The notes beneath the pieces were generated by a model that searched no databases, was not told the origin of the DNA, and saw nothing but the letters and a program-made list of their open reading frames with translations. From Sneathiellales bacterium (GTDB lineage: Bacteria; Pseudomonadota; Alphaproteobacteria; JANQFL01): a stretch of 64,000 nt of DNA. Below are positions 49,991 through 57,361 of this stretch, piece by piece; positions within the stretch are counted from its first letter, which is position 1, and each line of letters opens with the position of its first letter. A program made the translations under genes and the position numbers. The stretch is from NCBI GenBank assembly GCA_028277845.1, contig JANQFL010000110.1:35325-99324 (forward strand), in the 5' to 3' direction.

Positions 49991-50419
49991 ATGCAGATTC
50001 AATCACAAGAAAACGCCATGACCGAGATCGCCCTGGCGCTCGCCATGGGGTTCTTCTCCATCATGGTGCTGACCATGGTGTCCATGGGCGTCGAGCCGGC
50101 GGCCGAAAGCGACGCCATTCAGGTGTTGAAACTGGCCGCGCCGGCACAGTCGGACGACACCGCCGGCGCGATCCATCCCGACGACGAAGACGTCATCGTC
50201 ATCTATCACGGCGGCCGGTTTCTCGACCGCACCCTGGAACCGCTCGATCCCGGCGCCATCGATCCCGGCAAGCGGGTGATCCTCGCCCTCGACGCCGGTC
50301 TGCCCGTCGAGCAGGCCCTGAAAATCCGCAGCCGTATCGCCAACAGCCGGTTGATCGTCTCCAGCCTCGACGACCGCTGGCAGGCGGCTCTGGCCGGCCG
50401 TATCGGAGAAAAGCCATGA
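49991..50419 (+). CDS. ExbD/TolR-like membrane protein (tentative)
   Basis: Protein of 142 residues with one N-terminal membrane segment (EIALALAMGFFSIMVLTMV) and a periplasmic part arranged like the ExbD/TolR domain: strand DVIVIYHGGRFLDRTLEPLDPGAI, then RVILALDAGLPVEQALKIRSRIANSRLIVSSLD. ExbD proteins have an Asp in the first membrane helix; here a Glu sits at the start of the helix (AMTEIALAL), so the proton-carrying role is unproved. ATG at 49991 has GGAGGA upstream. Its stop overlaps the lytic transglycosylase as ATGA. The partner would be the ExbB-like protein at 52975. Confidence 0.5.
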   Translation: MQIQSQENAMTEIALALAMGFFSIMVLTMVSMGVEPAAESDAIQVLKLAAPAQSDDTAGAIHPDDEDVIVIYHGGRFLDRTLEPLDPGAIDPGKRVILALDAGLPVEQALKIRSRIANSRLIVSSLDDRWQAALAGRIGEKP

Positions 50420-50949
50420 CCGTGTCCCGACCCGTCCATCCATTGACCCGGCGGGTGGCCGTTCAGGCCCTGCTCGCCACCCTGGCCCTGGCCGGCTGCG
50501 CCAGCGTGCCGGTCGACGCGGCCCGGCCGCCCAGCCGCAAGCGCATCAAGCGCATGGTCGCCCACGAAGCCGAGCATCTCGGCGTGCCGGTCGATCTCGC
50601 CCTTGCCGTGGCCCACGCCGAGTCGAACTTCGATCCCCGGGCGGAAAGCCACAAGGGTGCGCGCGGTGTCATGCAGATCATGCCAGCCACCGCGCGGGGC
50701 GAATATGCCATCGATCCCGACCGCTTGTGGGATCCGCGCGTGAATATTCGCTTGGGCCTGCATTTCCTGCGCCGCCTCATTCGCCGCTATCGCGGCCGCA
50801 CCGACCTGGCGTTGTCCCATTACAACGGCGGGTCCGCCGTCGGCCGCTGGCCGCGCGCCAGGGTTATCCCGGCCACCCGGCGCTATGTCGCCAGGGTTAA
50901 GCGTCTGCGCCGGCGCTACCGCCGTGAATTGGCGACCGGCTTGGTCTGA
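50416..50949 (+). CDS. lipoprotein lytic transglycosylase (SLT domain)
   Basis: Predicted lipoprotein of 177 residues with lipobox ALAGC (Cys28). Residues ~45-165 form an SLT-type lysozyme-like domain: catalytic Glu69 in AESNFDPRAES, KGARGVMQIMPATARG, PRVNIRLGLHFLRRLI and a late DLALSHYNGG. It would cleave glycan strands of peptidoglycan with formation of 1,6-anhydromuramic ends, acting on the inner face of the outer membrane or periplasm. The C terminus is strongly basic. It overlaps the ExbD-like gene as ATGA, so the two are co-translated. Confidence 0.9.
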   Translation: MTVSRPVHPLTRRVAVQALLATLALAGCASVPVDAARPPSRKRIKRMVAHEAEHLGVPVDLALAVAHAESNFDPRAESHKGARGVMQIMPATARGEYAIDPDRLWDPRVNIRLGLHFLRRLIRRYRGRTDLALSHYNGGSAVGRWPRARVIPATRRYVARVKRLRRRYRRELATGLV

Positions 50950-51018
50950 AGCCGCCATGCGCAAAACAAACCGACTTTTCCACCCCTTGTCTTCACAGCC
51001 GGACGGAAGGACAAAACC

Positions 51019-51591
51019 ATGACACAGACTTTCAAATCATCTTCGAAACGGTGGCTGCCGCGAGTGGTCCTGCTGGCCTTGTTGCCGGCGGTATTGGCGG
51101 CGTGCTCCACCGGCAATCCGCTGACACCACGGGAAGGCATCGGCTTCCGCGAGGACCGCTACCGCGAGGTTGCGCGCGCCCAGGAGTTCGAAGCATGCCG
51201 CAACGAAGCGCTGGAGCTGGATGCCCAGGCCCGCGGCCGCGGATCGCGAGGCGCCTATCTGACCAGCGCGCGGGTGCTCGAAAAATGCGAAGCCGGTCTT
51301 GGCGAGACCAAGGGTGTGCCGGTGGAAGAGCGCATGCGGGTCTACGCCCTGAGCATCCAGAACTATTTCAAGGGCGGGGATATCGAAAGCGCGCGGCGCA
51401 ACCTGGATACCTTCAAGAACGCGTTTCCCGGCCACGACCTGTATTTCGGCGACGGCGCCTCGTTCCTCGCCACCATGGAGGCTTTGCTGGGCCGTACCGA
51501 GCCGTGGACCTTCGGCGAGTTCGCCGCCCTCAACGTCAACGACGACGTCAAGCGCGAGATGCGCCGTCTGCATTACTGGAAAAACAAGTAA
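51019..51591 (+). CDS. hypothetical lipoprotein with TPR-like helices
   Basis: Predicted lipoprotein of 190 residues; the signal VVLLALLPAVLAACSTGN has the lipid Cys near residue 29. The mature part is helical and TPR-like: YREVARAQEFEACRNEALELD, SARVLEKCEAGLGE and SARRNLDTFKNAFPGHDLYF. Two cysteines (EACRNEA, LEKCEAG) may form a disulfide. No known family could be matched with certainty. It is part of the envelope operon, 18 bp before the coiled-coil protein. Confidence 0.75.
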   Translation: MTQTFKSSSKRWLPRVVLLALLPAVLAACSTGNPLTPREGIGFREDRYREVARAQEFEACRNEALELDAQARGRGSRGAYLTSARVLEKCEAGLGETKGVPVEERMRVYALSIQNYFKGGDIESARRNLDTFKNAFPGHDLYFGDGASFLATMEALLGRTEPWTFGEFAALNVNDDVKREMRRLHYWKNK

Positions 51592-51609
51592 CGGCGTAGC
51601 CCGGAAAGG

Positions 51610-52542
51610 ATGACCGTCATGAAAGACCGCAGATACATTGCCTTTCTCAGGCCGCCGCGCCAGGCCGTACTGGGCGGGCTGGCACTCACAGTCTTGGCCG
51701 GATTGACCCTTGCGCCCCAATTGGCCGCTCCGGCCGCGGGCAGCAGCACCGCGTGGCGTCCGGTGGCCAGCGAGCGTTTGATCAAGCTGCCGGCGCAATA
51801 TCTCAAAAAGGCCATCGACCGGGACTTCTCCAATTCGGAACTGGCCAACGCGATGGTCGATGTGGAAGACCGCATCAAGCGCAAGCGGCAGACTCTGGAA
51901 GACCTGCAGGCCGCCGTCGAACGGGCGGAGGGAGAGATCCGGACGGAGCTGCGCCATCAGTTCCTGGCGGAAAAGAAAGCCTATATCGAGTTGGCCGCCG
52001 AACAACAGTCCCTGCGCCGGCGCCAAGCCAAGACCAAGATCCGGCTGTACGAGAAGCTGCTCGGCAAACTCAAGCGCGAGCAGGGCGCCCTGACGCCGCA
52101 ACGGGCGGCGCTGATCGAGAAACAGGACGCCGCGCGGCAGCGGTTCGAGGCCGCCCGCGTGCAGGTCGACACCAAACTGTTCCAATCGACCCTGACGGCG
52201 GAAAGCAAATACGCCCGCGAATACGCCAAGAACATCTCAGCCATCGAAACCCTGGTGCAGGCGATCAACGCCCACCCCATGAACGCCTCGGCCGAGATCG
52301 ACGGCCAGGCGATTTCCAAGGCCGATTATCTCCGCCATCTGATCGCCGAGGGCGAAGCCGATCTCGCCATCGTCGATCAGGAAGGCGCCATTCTCGGCTT
52401 CATGGCCAAGCTGGTATCGCTCGATGCCCTGGCCCTGTCGGAAGACATCGACCCCGACGCCGAGACCGATCTTGCCAGCGACGAAGACGCACCGGACGCC
52501 GACCATGTGACATCGGCCGTCGGTTTCTTCGTCGGCAACTAA
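51610..52542 (+). CDS. hypothetical exported coiled-coil protein
   Basis: Protein of 310 residues with an N-terminal membrane segment (~18-42, GGLALTVLAGLTLAPQLAA). Residues ~75-205 are predicted coiled coil, with heptad-like runs such as VDVEDRIKRKRQTLEDLQAAVERAEGE and KLLGKLKREQ. The tail is acidic. It would reach from the inner membrane into the periplasm and could be a structural arm. It lies 18 bp after the TPR-like gene and 11 bp before the next. No family is recognised. Confidence 0.75.
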   Translation: MTVMKDRRYIAFLRPPRQAVLGGLALTVLAGLTLAPQLAAPAAGSSTAWRPVASERLIKLPAQYLKKAIDRDFSNSELANAMVDVEDRIKRKRQTLEDLQAAVERAEGEIRTELRHQFLAEKKAYIELAAEQQSLRRRQAKTKIRLYEKLLGKLKREQGALTPQRAALIEKQDAARQRFEAARVQVDTKLFQSTLTAESKYAREYAKNISAIETLVQAINAHPMNASAEIDGQAISKADYLRHLIAEGEADLAIVDQEGAILGFMAKLVSLDALALSEDIDPDAETDLASDEDAPDADHVTSAVGFFVGN

Positions 52543-52553
52543 GGAGGACACCC

Positions 52554-52973
52554 ATGCGACACACATCACGATCCCAAGCCGTTTCACCGTCCTGGCTCAT
52601 GGCTCTGCTGGCCGTCGGCCTGATCCTGGCCGCCGCCGTGCAGCCGGCCCGCGCCGGCACGCTCGAAAACATGGAACGGGAGCGGGCCATGCTGCTGGAA
52701 ACCTTGCTGTCCGCCGATATGACGGTCGAGGAGAAGCAGAAGCACATCCGTCTCTCCCGCACCCGGCTGATCGACCTGGAACGCATGGTCCTGCGCGACA
52801 AGTCGCTGACCGGCCGCAACACCCCCCGGGTGCGGGCGGCGTTCGAGAACTACGATCTGACGTTCCTGATCCACGCGTCGACCGAGAAGAACCGGTCGCT
52901 GCTGGATCATTGGCTGGCCGAAATCGGCGTCTCGACGCAGACGCTGATGAATGCCCGGGCCGGGCGGCGTTGA
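52554..52973 (+). CDS. hypothetical exported helical protein
   Basis: Protein of 139 residues with a signal peptide (LMALLAVGLILAAAVQPARA, cleavage near ARAG) and an all-helical mature part (MERERAMLLETLLSADMTVEEKQKHIRLSRTRLIDLERMVL, seen as two helices). AAGGAGG precedes the ATG at 52554; the longer open frame upstream overlaps the coiled-coil gene. The frame ends one base before the ATG of the ExbB-like gene, indicating translational coupling. Function unknown; probably a periplasmic partner of the ExbB-like protein. Confidence 0.7.
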   Translation: MRHTSRSQAVSPSWLMALLAVGLILAAAVQPARAGTLENMERERAMLLETLLSADMTVEEKQKHIRLSRTRLIDLERMVLRDKSLTGRNTPRVRAAFENYDLTFLIHASTEKNRSLLDHWLAEIGVSTQTLMNARAGRR

Positions 52974-52974
52974 C

Positions 52975-53580
52975 ATGAATGCGCCCGCTTCGTCGCTCGG
53001 CACGCCCAAGGCACGGACCCACGTGGAGTCCCGGGTCCGTGCCTTGGCCCGGGTTGCCGCCCACGGTTCCGAGGCCGCCAGTTACGCCCTCGGCGCCGTG
53101 GTCATCCTCGCCGCTTTGGTCGTCATCACCCAGTCGGCGGATCTGACCGACGTCACCGGCTGGGCCCTCGAGGTGCTCGGCGTCAGCTTCCTGATGCTGC
53201 TGGGCACGCTGGTCTTCGTCACCCTGTTCTGCTGGGTGCGCCTGATGCGCGCGGACGGTCCCGACGCAGAATTCGACCGCGACTACTGGTCCGAATTCGG
53301 CGTGCAGGCCGCCAATGGGGTCACCACGCTTGCGCTGACCTACACACTGCTGGGTATCAGTCTGGGTATCGGCAGCCTGGCCGGCCAGGACCTGACGCCC
53401 GAAACGGTGCAGGGCGTGATCCGCGACCTCACCGCCAATTTCAGCCTCGCTTTCATGACCACCGTGGTCGGGCTGCCGACATCGGCGCTGTTGCGCAGCC
53501 TGCTGGTCGTGACCCGCGCCCGGCAGAAAAGCGAAGCGGTCACGCCGGAACCGGTCGTGACGGTGCTTGAGGAGGACTAG
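52975..53580 (+). CDS. MotA/TolQ/ExbB-like membrane protein (tentative)
   Basis: Membrane protein of 201 residues with about four hydrophobic segments (~33-52, 66-90, 110-135 and 148-172). The last two resemble the paired helices of MotA/TolQ/ExbB proteins: TLALTYTLLGISLGIGSLAG and SLAFMTTVVGLPTSALLRSLL, separated by a polar loop (DLTPETVQGVIRDL), like the TLGLLGT and ALxTTxxGL patterns. If correct it is the stator channel of a proton-driven motor, partnered by the ExbD-like protein. Its start region carries a perfect 15-bp inverted repeat (53006-53047). It begins one base after the previous stop. Confidence 0.5.
   Translation: MNAPASSLGTPKARTHVESRVRALARVAAHGSEAASYALGAVVILAALVVITQSADLTDVTGWALEVLGVSFLMLLGTLVFVTLFCWVRLMRADGPDAEFDRDYWSEFGVQAANGVTTLALTYTLLGISLGIGSLAGQDLTPETVQGVIRDLTANFSLAFMTTVVGLPTSALLRSLLVVTRARQKSEAVTPEPVVTVLEED
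53006..53047 (+). repeat. perfect 15-bp inverted repeat (strong mRNA hairpin) inside the ExbB-like gene start
   Basis: CCAAGGCACGGACCC (53006-53020) is followed after 12 bases by its exact complement at 53033-53047. It is in the coding region starting 31 bases after the ATG. Such a stem would be very stable in RNA. It could be an mRNA-processing or attenuation site separating expression of upstream and downstream genes of the operon. Confidence 0.7.
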
Positions 53581-53583
53581 ACC

Positions 53584-54177
53584 ATGCGTTTCCTGTTGTT
53601 CAATGCCGTCGTCGCCGCGGCCCTCATCTACCTGTTCATGGGCCCCGAAAAACCCGAACAGAAGGCCGAGGCCGCGTGGGGATCGGTGAAATCCCTGGCG
53701 AGCCAGGCGGCGGAAGACGTGCGGCGCAAACTCGACAAGCCCGTACCGCGGGCGGTGGTCAGGGAGAAGCCGGCACCGGAACCAGAACCCGAACCCGTCC
53801 GCGAGCCGGTCAAGCGGCCGGTGCCCGAACCGAACGAACCACCCAAGCCTTCACCGGTGGAACGAACGGCCGAGGTTTTGCCGCGCCCGGCGCCCGAACC
53901 GGTGCCTATCGTGCCGCCGGCGCCGGTCAAGAAAGTCACCGTGGCTGACGCGCCGCCATTACCGGAAACCGTGCCGCCGCCCGTTTCCGCACTGGCCCCC
54001 GAAGTCGCCAAGCGCCGGGCCGAGGTGCTGGAAAAATCGCCGCCCATGACATCGCCGCCGCCGGCCACGGTGGAAATCGCCGGGGACGGCCAATTGATGA
54101 CACCGGACGAGCGCCGCAAGGCCCTGCTGCGCCTGGCCGAGGACATGGAACTGTTTTCCGTCGGAGTGTCCAATTGA
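53584..54177 (+). CDS. TolA/TonB-like proline-rich membrane-anchored protein
   Basis: Protein of 197 residues with one N-terminal membrane segment (~3-19, LLFNAVVAAALIYLF). It is followed by a charged helix and a long Pro/Glu/Lys-rich region (~55-135; for example PEPEPEPVREPVKRPVPEP) that should be an extended periplasmic spacer. The C terminus is helical (ERRKALLRLAEDMELFSVG). The architecture resembles TolA/TonB-type energy transducers, but no TonB C-terminal domain is present. It lies 3 bp after the ExbB-like gene and one base overlaps the next gene. Confidence 0.65.
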   Translation: MRFLLFNAVVAAALIYLFMGPEKPEQKAEAAWGSVKSLASQAAEDVRRKLDKPVPRAVVREKPAPEPEPEPVREPVKRPVPEPNEPPKPSPVERTAEVLPRPAPEPVPIVPPAPVKKVTVADAPPLPETVPPPVSALAPEVAKRRAEVLEKSPPMTSPPPATVEIAGDGQLMTPDERRKALLRLAEDMELFSVGVSN

Positions 54178-55235
54178 TGAAAAACGTGCAACCGCCCACC
54201 GCCGTCGGCAAGGCCTCGGTCGCCTTGACGGCATTGCTTGCCATCGCCTTGCTGGCGGCCGGCCAGACCCGGTCCAATCCGCCGGTCAGGGATGCCATGC
54301 CGCCACCGCCACCGGAGAAACAGGCGGCGCCGGCGGACGCCGAACCGGCAAAGCCCGCACCGGCGGAGGTGCTGTCGGTGCGCCTGCCGCCGCCGCCCGC
54401 GCCGAAGACGCGGGTGGAAACCGTCATTGCCGCCATGACGCCGCTGCCGGAACCCGCGCTGGTGCCGGTGATGAAACCGCCGCCGCCGGCACCCAGACCG
54501 GAACCGGCCGCCGAACCGGAACCGGTGCCGTTGCGCATCGTGCCTCTGACGCCCGATGCCAGCCCGGTGAAGGCGCATCCGGTGGCCATAATGCGGCCGC
54601 CGCTGGTGCCGGAAACCGCCAACAAGGCGCCGACGCCGGTGCCCGAACCGGCCGTTCAGCCGCTGCCGCGTGTTGATACGCCACCCCGGGCCGCACCGGT
54701 CGCCATCACCCGGGAAACCGTGGTCGAGGGCCGGACCCTGTTGCGGCTGCTGGAACACGGCAAGGGGCCGCGTATCGAAATCGCCTGGCCGAGTTCGGCG
54801 GGCGACCGCCGCACGCTATACCGTCAATTGACGCGCTGCCTGGGTATGCGCACGGCCATGATGGATACCTCGCAGCGCCTGTACGCGGAAGACATGGCCG
54901 CCGGCCGATCCTGGACCCTGGACACCGACCGTTACAGCGGCTTCATGCGCCAACCCGCCGGCGCGTTGGTGGCGGCGGAACGTGCCGTAGTCGACCGCAT
55001 TCGCGCCCGGCATGGCCGGCATCTCGATGCAACGGTGCGCCTGTTCCCCCGCCGGGTCGACGCGGTTCTGCTGGGCGGTTTGCGCCAGGCCATCGGCGGC
55101 GAGGCGCGGCAGTCCATCCGGGCCCACTACCGACTCGCCGGGACGGATATCGTTGTCACGGGAATCGTCGCCGACGGCACGCCGGTGGACGGACGTATCG
55201 ATCTGTCCCGTGCGTTCGGCCGTCAGTGCCGATAG
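54177..55235 (+). CDS. TolA/TonB-like protein with proline-rich spacer and C-terminal globular domain
   Basis: Protein of 352 residues with an N-terminal membrane segment (~12-30, SVALTALLAIALLAAG), a Pro/Ala/Glu-rich spacer (~35-175) and a globular C-terminal part (~178-352; RTLLRLLEHGKGPRIEIAWP, RRTLYRQLTRCLGMRTAM, then the ARHGRHLDATVRLFPRRVD helix and strand set). The overall layout is TonB-like: inner-membrane anchor, periplasm-spanning spacer, outer-membrane-proximal domain. The domain matched no family I can name. ATG at 54177 overlaps the previous stop (TGATG). It ends 9 bp before the convergent caspase gene. Confidence 0.7.
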   Translation: MKNVQPPTAVGKASVALTALLAIALLAAGQTRSNPPVRDAMPPPPPEKQAAPADAEPAKPAPAEVLSVRLPPPPAPKTRVETVIAAMTPLPEPALVPVMKPPPPAPRPEPAAEPEPVPLRIVPLTPDASPVKAHPVAIMRPPLVPETANKAPTPVPEPAVQPLPRVDTPPRAAPVAITRETVVEGRTLLRLLEHGKGPRIEIAWPSSAGDRRTLYRQLTRCLGMRTAMMDTSQRLYAEDMAAGRSWTLDTDRYSGFMRQPAGALVAAERAVVDRIRARHGRHLDATVRLFPRRVDAVLLGGLRQAIGGEARQSIRAHYRLAGTDIVVTGIVADGTPVDGRIDLSRAFGRQCR

Positions 55236-55244
55236 GGACAGGCG

Positions 55245-56807
55245 TCAGATGTTGTCGATAATCACGGCGGTCAGGACAAAACAGCCGACGATACCGAACA
55301 GATAAAAACCGTTGGCGATCCTGTTCAGGCGTGCGCGGGACCGCAGCCACAAAAGGGCTCCCAGTACGGCCCAGATCAGGGCGCCGGTGATACCGCCCGA
55401 CTGGTTGTCGCTCTGATAGACGTATTTGCCGTAATCGAAATAACTGATGCGGGCGTCCTCATAAATCAGTCCCATGGTCGACATGAACGGGATGGCGAGG
55501 ATCAGCCAGCCGACCAGCAGGACGGTGTCGGACATTTTCATGCCCGGCTGCTTTGCGCCGCCGGTTCTGGCCAATTCCCGTTTCTTGACCTCCGAACCGT
55601 GAAACAGGCGGTAATAGGGGTTGCGGTCGAGATTCTCCTGGGTCGCCGGATAGGGCCAGACCACGAATTTCCAGAACAATCCGACATCGGGCTGTTTGAG
55701 AGACCGGTACTGGCCGGGGTCGTAGCCCTCTTCGTCGTCCTCGGCGGACGGTTTCGGTGCCGGTTTGGGTTCGGGCTTCGGCTGTGGCGCCGGTTCCGGC
55801 TTCGCTTCCGGTTTGGGCGCCGGGGCCTCGTCCGGCGGCACCTGCAGCCAGTCGTTGACGAACCTGCCGACCCGCAGGTCGTCTTCCAAAACCCGGTCGA
55901 GCAGGGTGTCGTACCGGGCGGCGGCGCCCTGGCGGGTTTCGGCAAAGGACAGGTTGGACACCGCGAGCGCCTTGGTCAAAACGAGGTCCGGGATCAGGCC
56001 CTGATCGGCCAGGGCAAACAACTTTTCACGGATCGCGCGGCGGCGTTCCTCGCGCGGCCGCCGGCTGGTTTGCGCCACCACCAGTTCGCCCTGCACATTG
56101 AGGTCCCACTTCATGGGTTCCTGGTGGCTCTCCGCCAGCACCTGCTTGTGCACGTAGTTGTACAGCTCGTTCATGGTCACGACGCCGTCGCCGTCGGCAT
56201 CGGCCGCGCCGCCCTCGATGCCGCCGATCACGTGCTTGGTGAACACGCCGAGGCCGTCGCGCACTTCCTCCCGCGCCGTCTGCACGTCGGTCGCGGCGGT
56301 CATGATGAAGGTGCCGCGGCCGCCGGCCATGATGTTGAGCTGTTCGTCCACGTCGCCGCGCAGGAAGCTCTTCTCTATGGCGCCGCTGTAACAGCAATCC
56401 AGGATCAGGGCGGTCTTGCGGGTGTCGGCGTTCTCGATCAGCTCACGGATTCGGGTGGCGGGTACCGACGTGGTTTCCAGTTCGTCGTTGACCGTATCGA
56501 TGGTGGCCAGGTGCAGCCGCCCGGCCCGGTCCAACTTGCCGTGCCCGGCATAGAAGATCAGCACCAGATCGTCGCGCCCGGCCTTGCGCAGGACCTGGTG
56601 AATGCCGCGCAGAACGGCGTGATGCGGCTGGTTCTTGATCACCACCAGGTCGGTGAAACCGCCCATGGTGTCGTCGTCGAGCACCTTGCCCAGGCCGTCG
56701 ACATCGTTCTCCGGGCATTCCAGGTCCTTCAGTTTCGGTTCGTCAGGGAATGCGCTGCTGGCGATCAGAACGCCGTAGCGCTTGCCCTGTGTCTGGCCCG
56801 CGCTCAT
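55245..56807 (-). CDS. membrane-anchored caspase-family protease with EF-hand loop
   Basis: Caspase-like cysteine peptidase of 520 residues. Residues ~10-250 hold the p20-like fold with catalytic His89 (FYAGHG) and Cys139 (LDCCYSG). Inside this domain is a perfect calcium-binding EF-hand loop, DADGDGVVTMNE (residues 203-214). A linker (~335-385) is Pro/Lys/Glu-rich. The C terminus has three hydrophobic segments (~425-445, ~470-490 and ~500-518), so the protease is membrane-anchored. The following gene upstream is an EACC1-like protein (10 bp away), and caspase-EACC1 pairs are known from predicted conflict systems. Targets and trigger are unknown. Confidence 0.85.
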   Translation of the reverse strand: MSAGQTQGKRYGVLIASSAFPDEPKLKDLECPENDVDGLGKVLDDDTMGGFTDLVVIKNQPHHAVLRGIHQVLRKAGRDDLVLIFYAGHGKLDRAGRLHLATIDTVNDELETTSVPATRIRELIENADTRKTALILDCCYSGAIEKSFLRGDVDEQLNIMAGGRGTFIMTAATDVQTAREEVRDGLGVFTKHVIGGIEGGAADADGDGVVTMNELYNYVHKQVLAESHQEPMKWDLNVQGELVVAQTSRRPREERRRAIREKLFALADQGLIPDLVLTKALAVSNLSFAETRQGAAARYDTLLDRVLEDDLRVGRFVNDWLQVPPDEAPAPKPEAKPEPAPQPKPEPKPAPKPSAEDDEEGYDPGQYRSLKQPDVGLFWKFVVWPYPATQENLDRNPYYRLFHGSEVKKRELARTGGAKQPGMKMSDTVLLVGWLILAIPFMSTMGLIYEDARISYFDYGKYVYQSDNQSGGITGALIWAVLGALLWLRSRARLNRIANGFYLFGIVGCFVLTAVIIDNI

Positions 56808-56817
56808 GACGGTTCAC

Positions 56818-57204
56818 CTATCCGTTGTCGTTGGCCGGCGCGCCCGCAAAGAAGGTCTTGGCCATGGCCATGGCTTCGTCGATGCGGTCCGGGTCCATGT
56901 TCTCGGCCTTGATCGCCATGGTTTGTCCGTCGGGCCGCTCGAACGTCAGTTCCAGTTTGCGGTTGCGTTCGAAATAGGTCTTGATGATCTGAAACAGCGC
57001 CACCGCCGCGCCGCTGGATATGAAGCTGAGCGTGATCATGCCCAGCGTGACCGGGTCACCCCGGTCGCCGTCCCGGGTCTCGCCTTCGGGCATATCGGCC
57101 CGGGCGTCGGTATGACGGTTGATGCTGGACATCAGCTCGCGGGTCATGGCCTGCACTTCGGCAGGGTCCAGGTCCCCGGCGGAAACGGTCAAGGTCTGTG
57201 ACAT
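56818..57204 (-). CDS. EACC1-like (effector-associated constant component) membrane protein
   Basis: Protein of 128 residues with the EACC1 pattern: an N-terminal strand-helix (LTVSAGDLDPAEVQAMTREL), a GDRGDPVTLGMITLSFISSGAAVALFQIIK hydrophobic segment (a predicted membrane helix, seen from Gly50), and a C-terminal strand pair with the RPDGQTM turn (KLELTFERPDGQTMAI) followed by DRIDEAMAMAKTFF. EACC1 was defined as a constant partner of caspase, TIR or trypsin effectors in predicted NTP-dependent conflict systems (established knowledge; here only the effector and EACC1 are seen). It is the first gene of the two-gene unit with the caspase. Confidence 0.7.
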   Translation of the reverse strand: MSQTLTVSAGDLDPAEVQAMTRELMSSINRHTDARADMPEGETRDGDRGDPVTLGMITLSFISSGAAVALFQIIKTYFERNRKLELTFERPDGQTMAIKAENMDPDRIDEAMAMAKTFFAGAPANDNG

Positions 57205-57361
57205 GGCAGGTTCCGTGCAGTCGTGTTACGCCGCATGGCGGCTGATCCGGCCCGGCACCGAAAACGCGGCGCCACAAAACGCCTACGCAACAATCACTTG
57301 TCTTGAATGGTTGGAATCATACCAAAAAGGGCATTCCGGCGATAGAGGCGGCGTTGCGCCC

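Noticed and set aside
53628..54758. 376-codon minus-strand frame opposite the proline-rich genes
   Set aside because: Gly/Arg-rich antisense product of Pro-rich codons.
55599..56912. 437-codon plus-strand frame opposite the caspase gene
   Set aside because: Low-complexity mirror frame without motifs; the minus frame has the catalytic His/Cys motifs.
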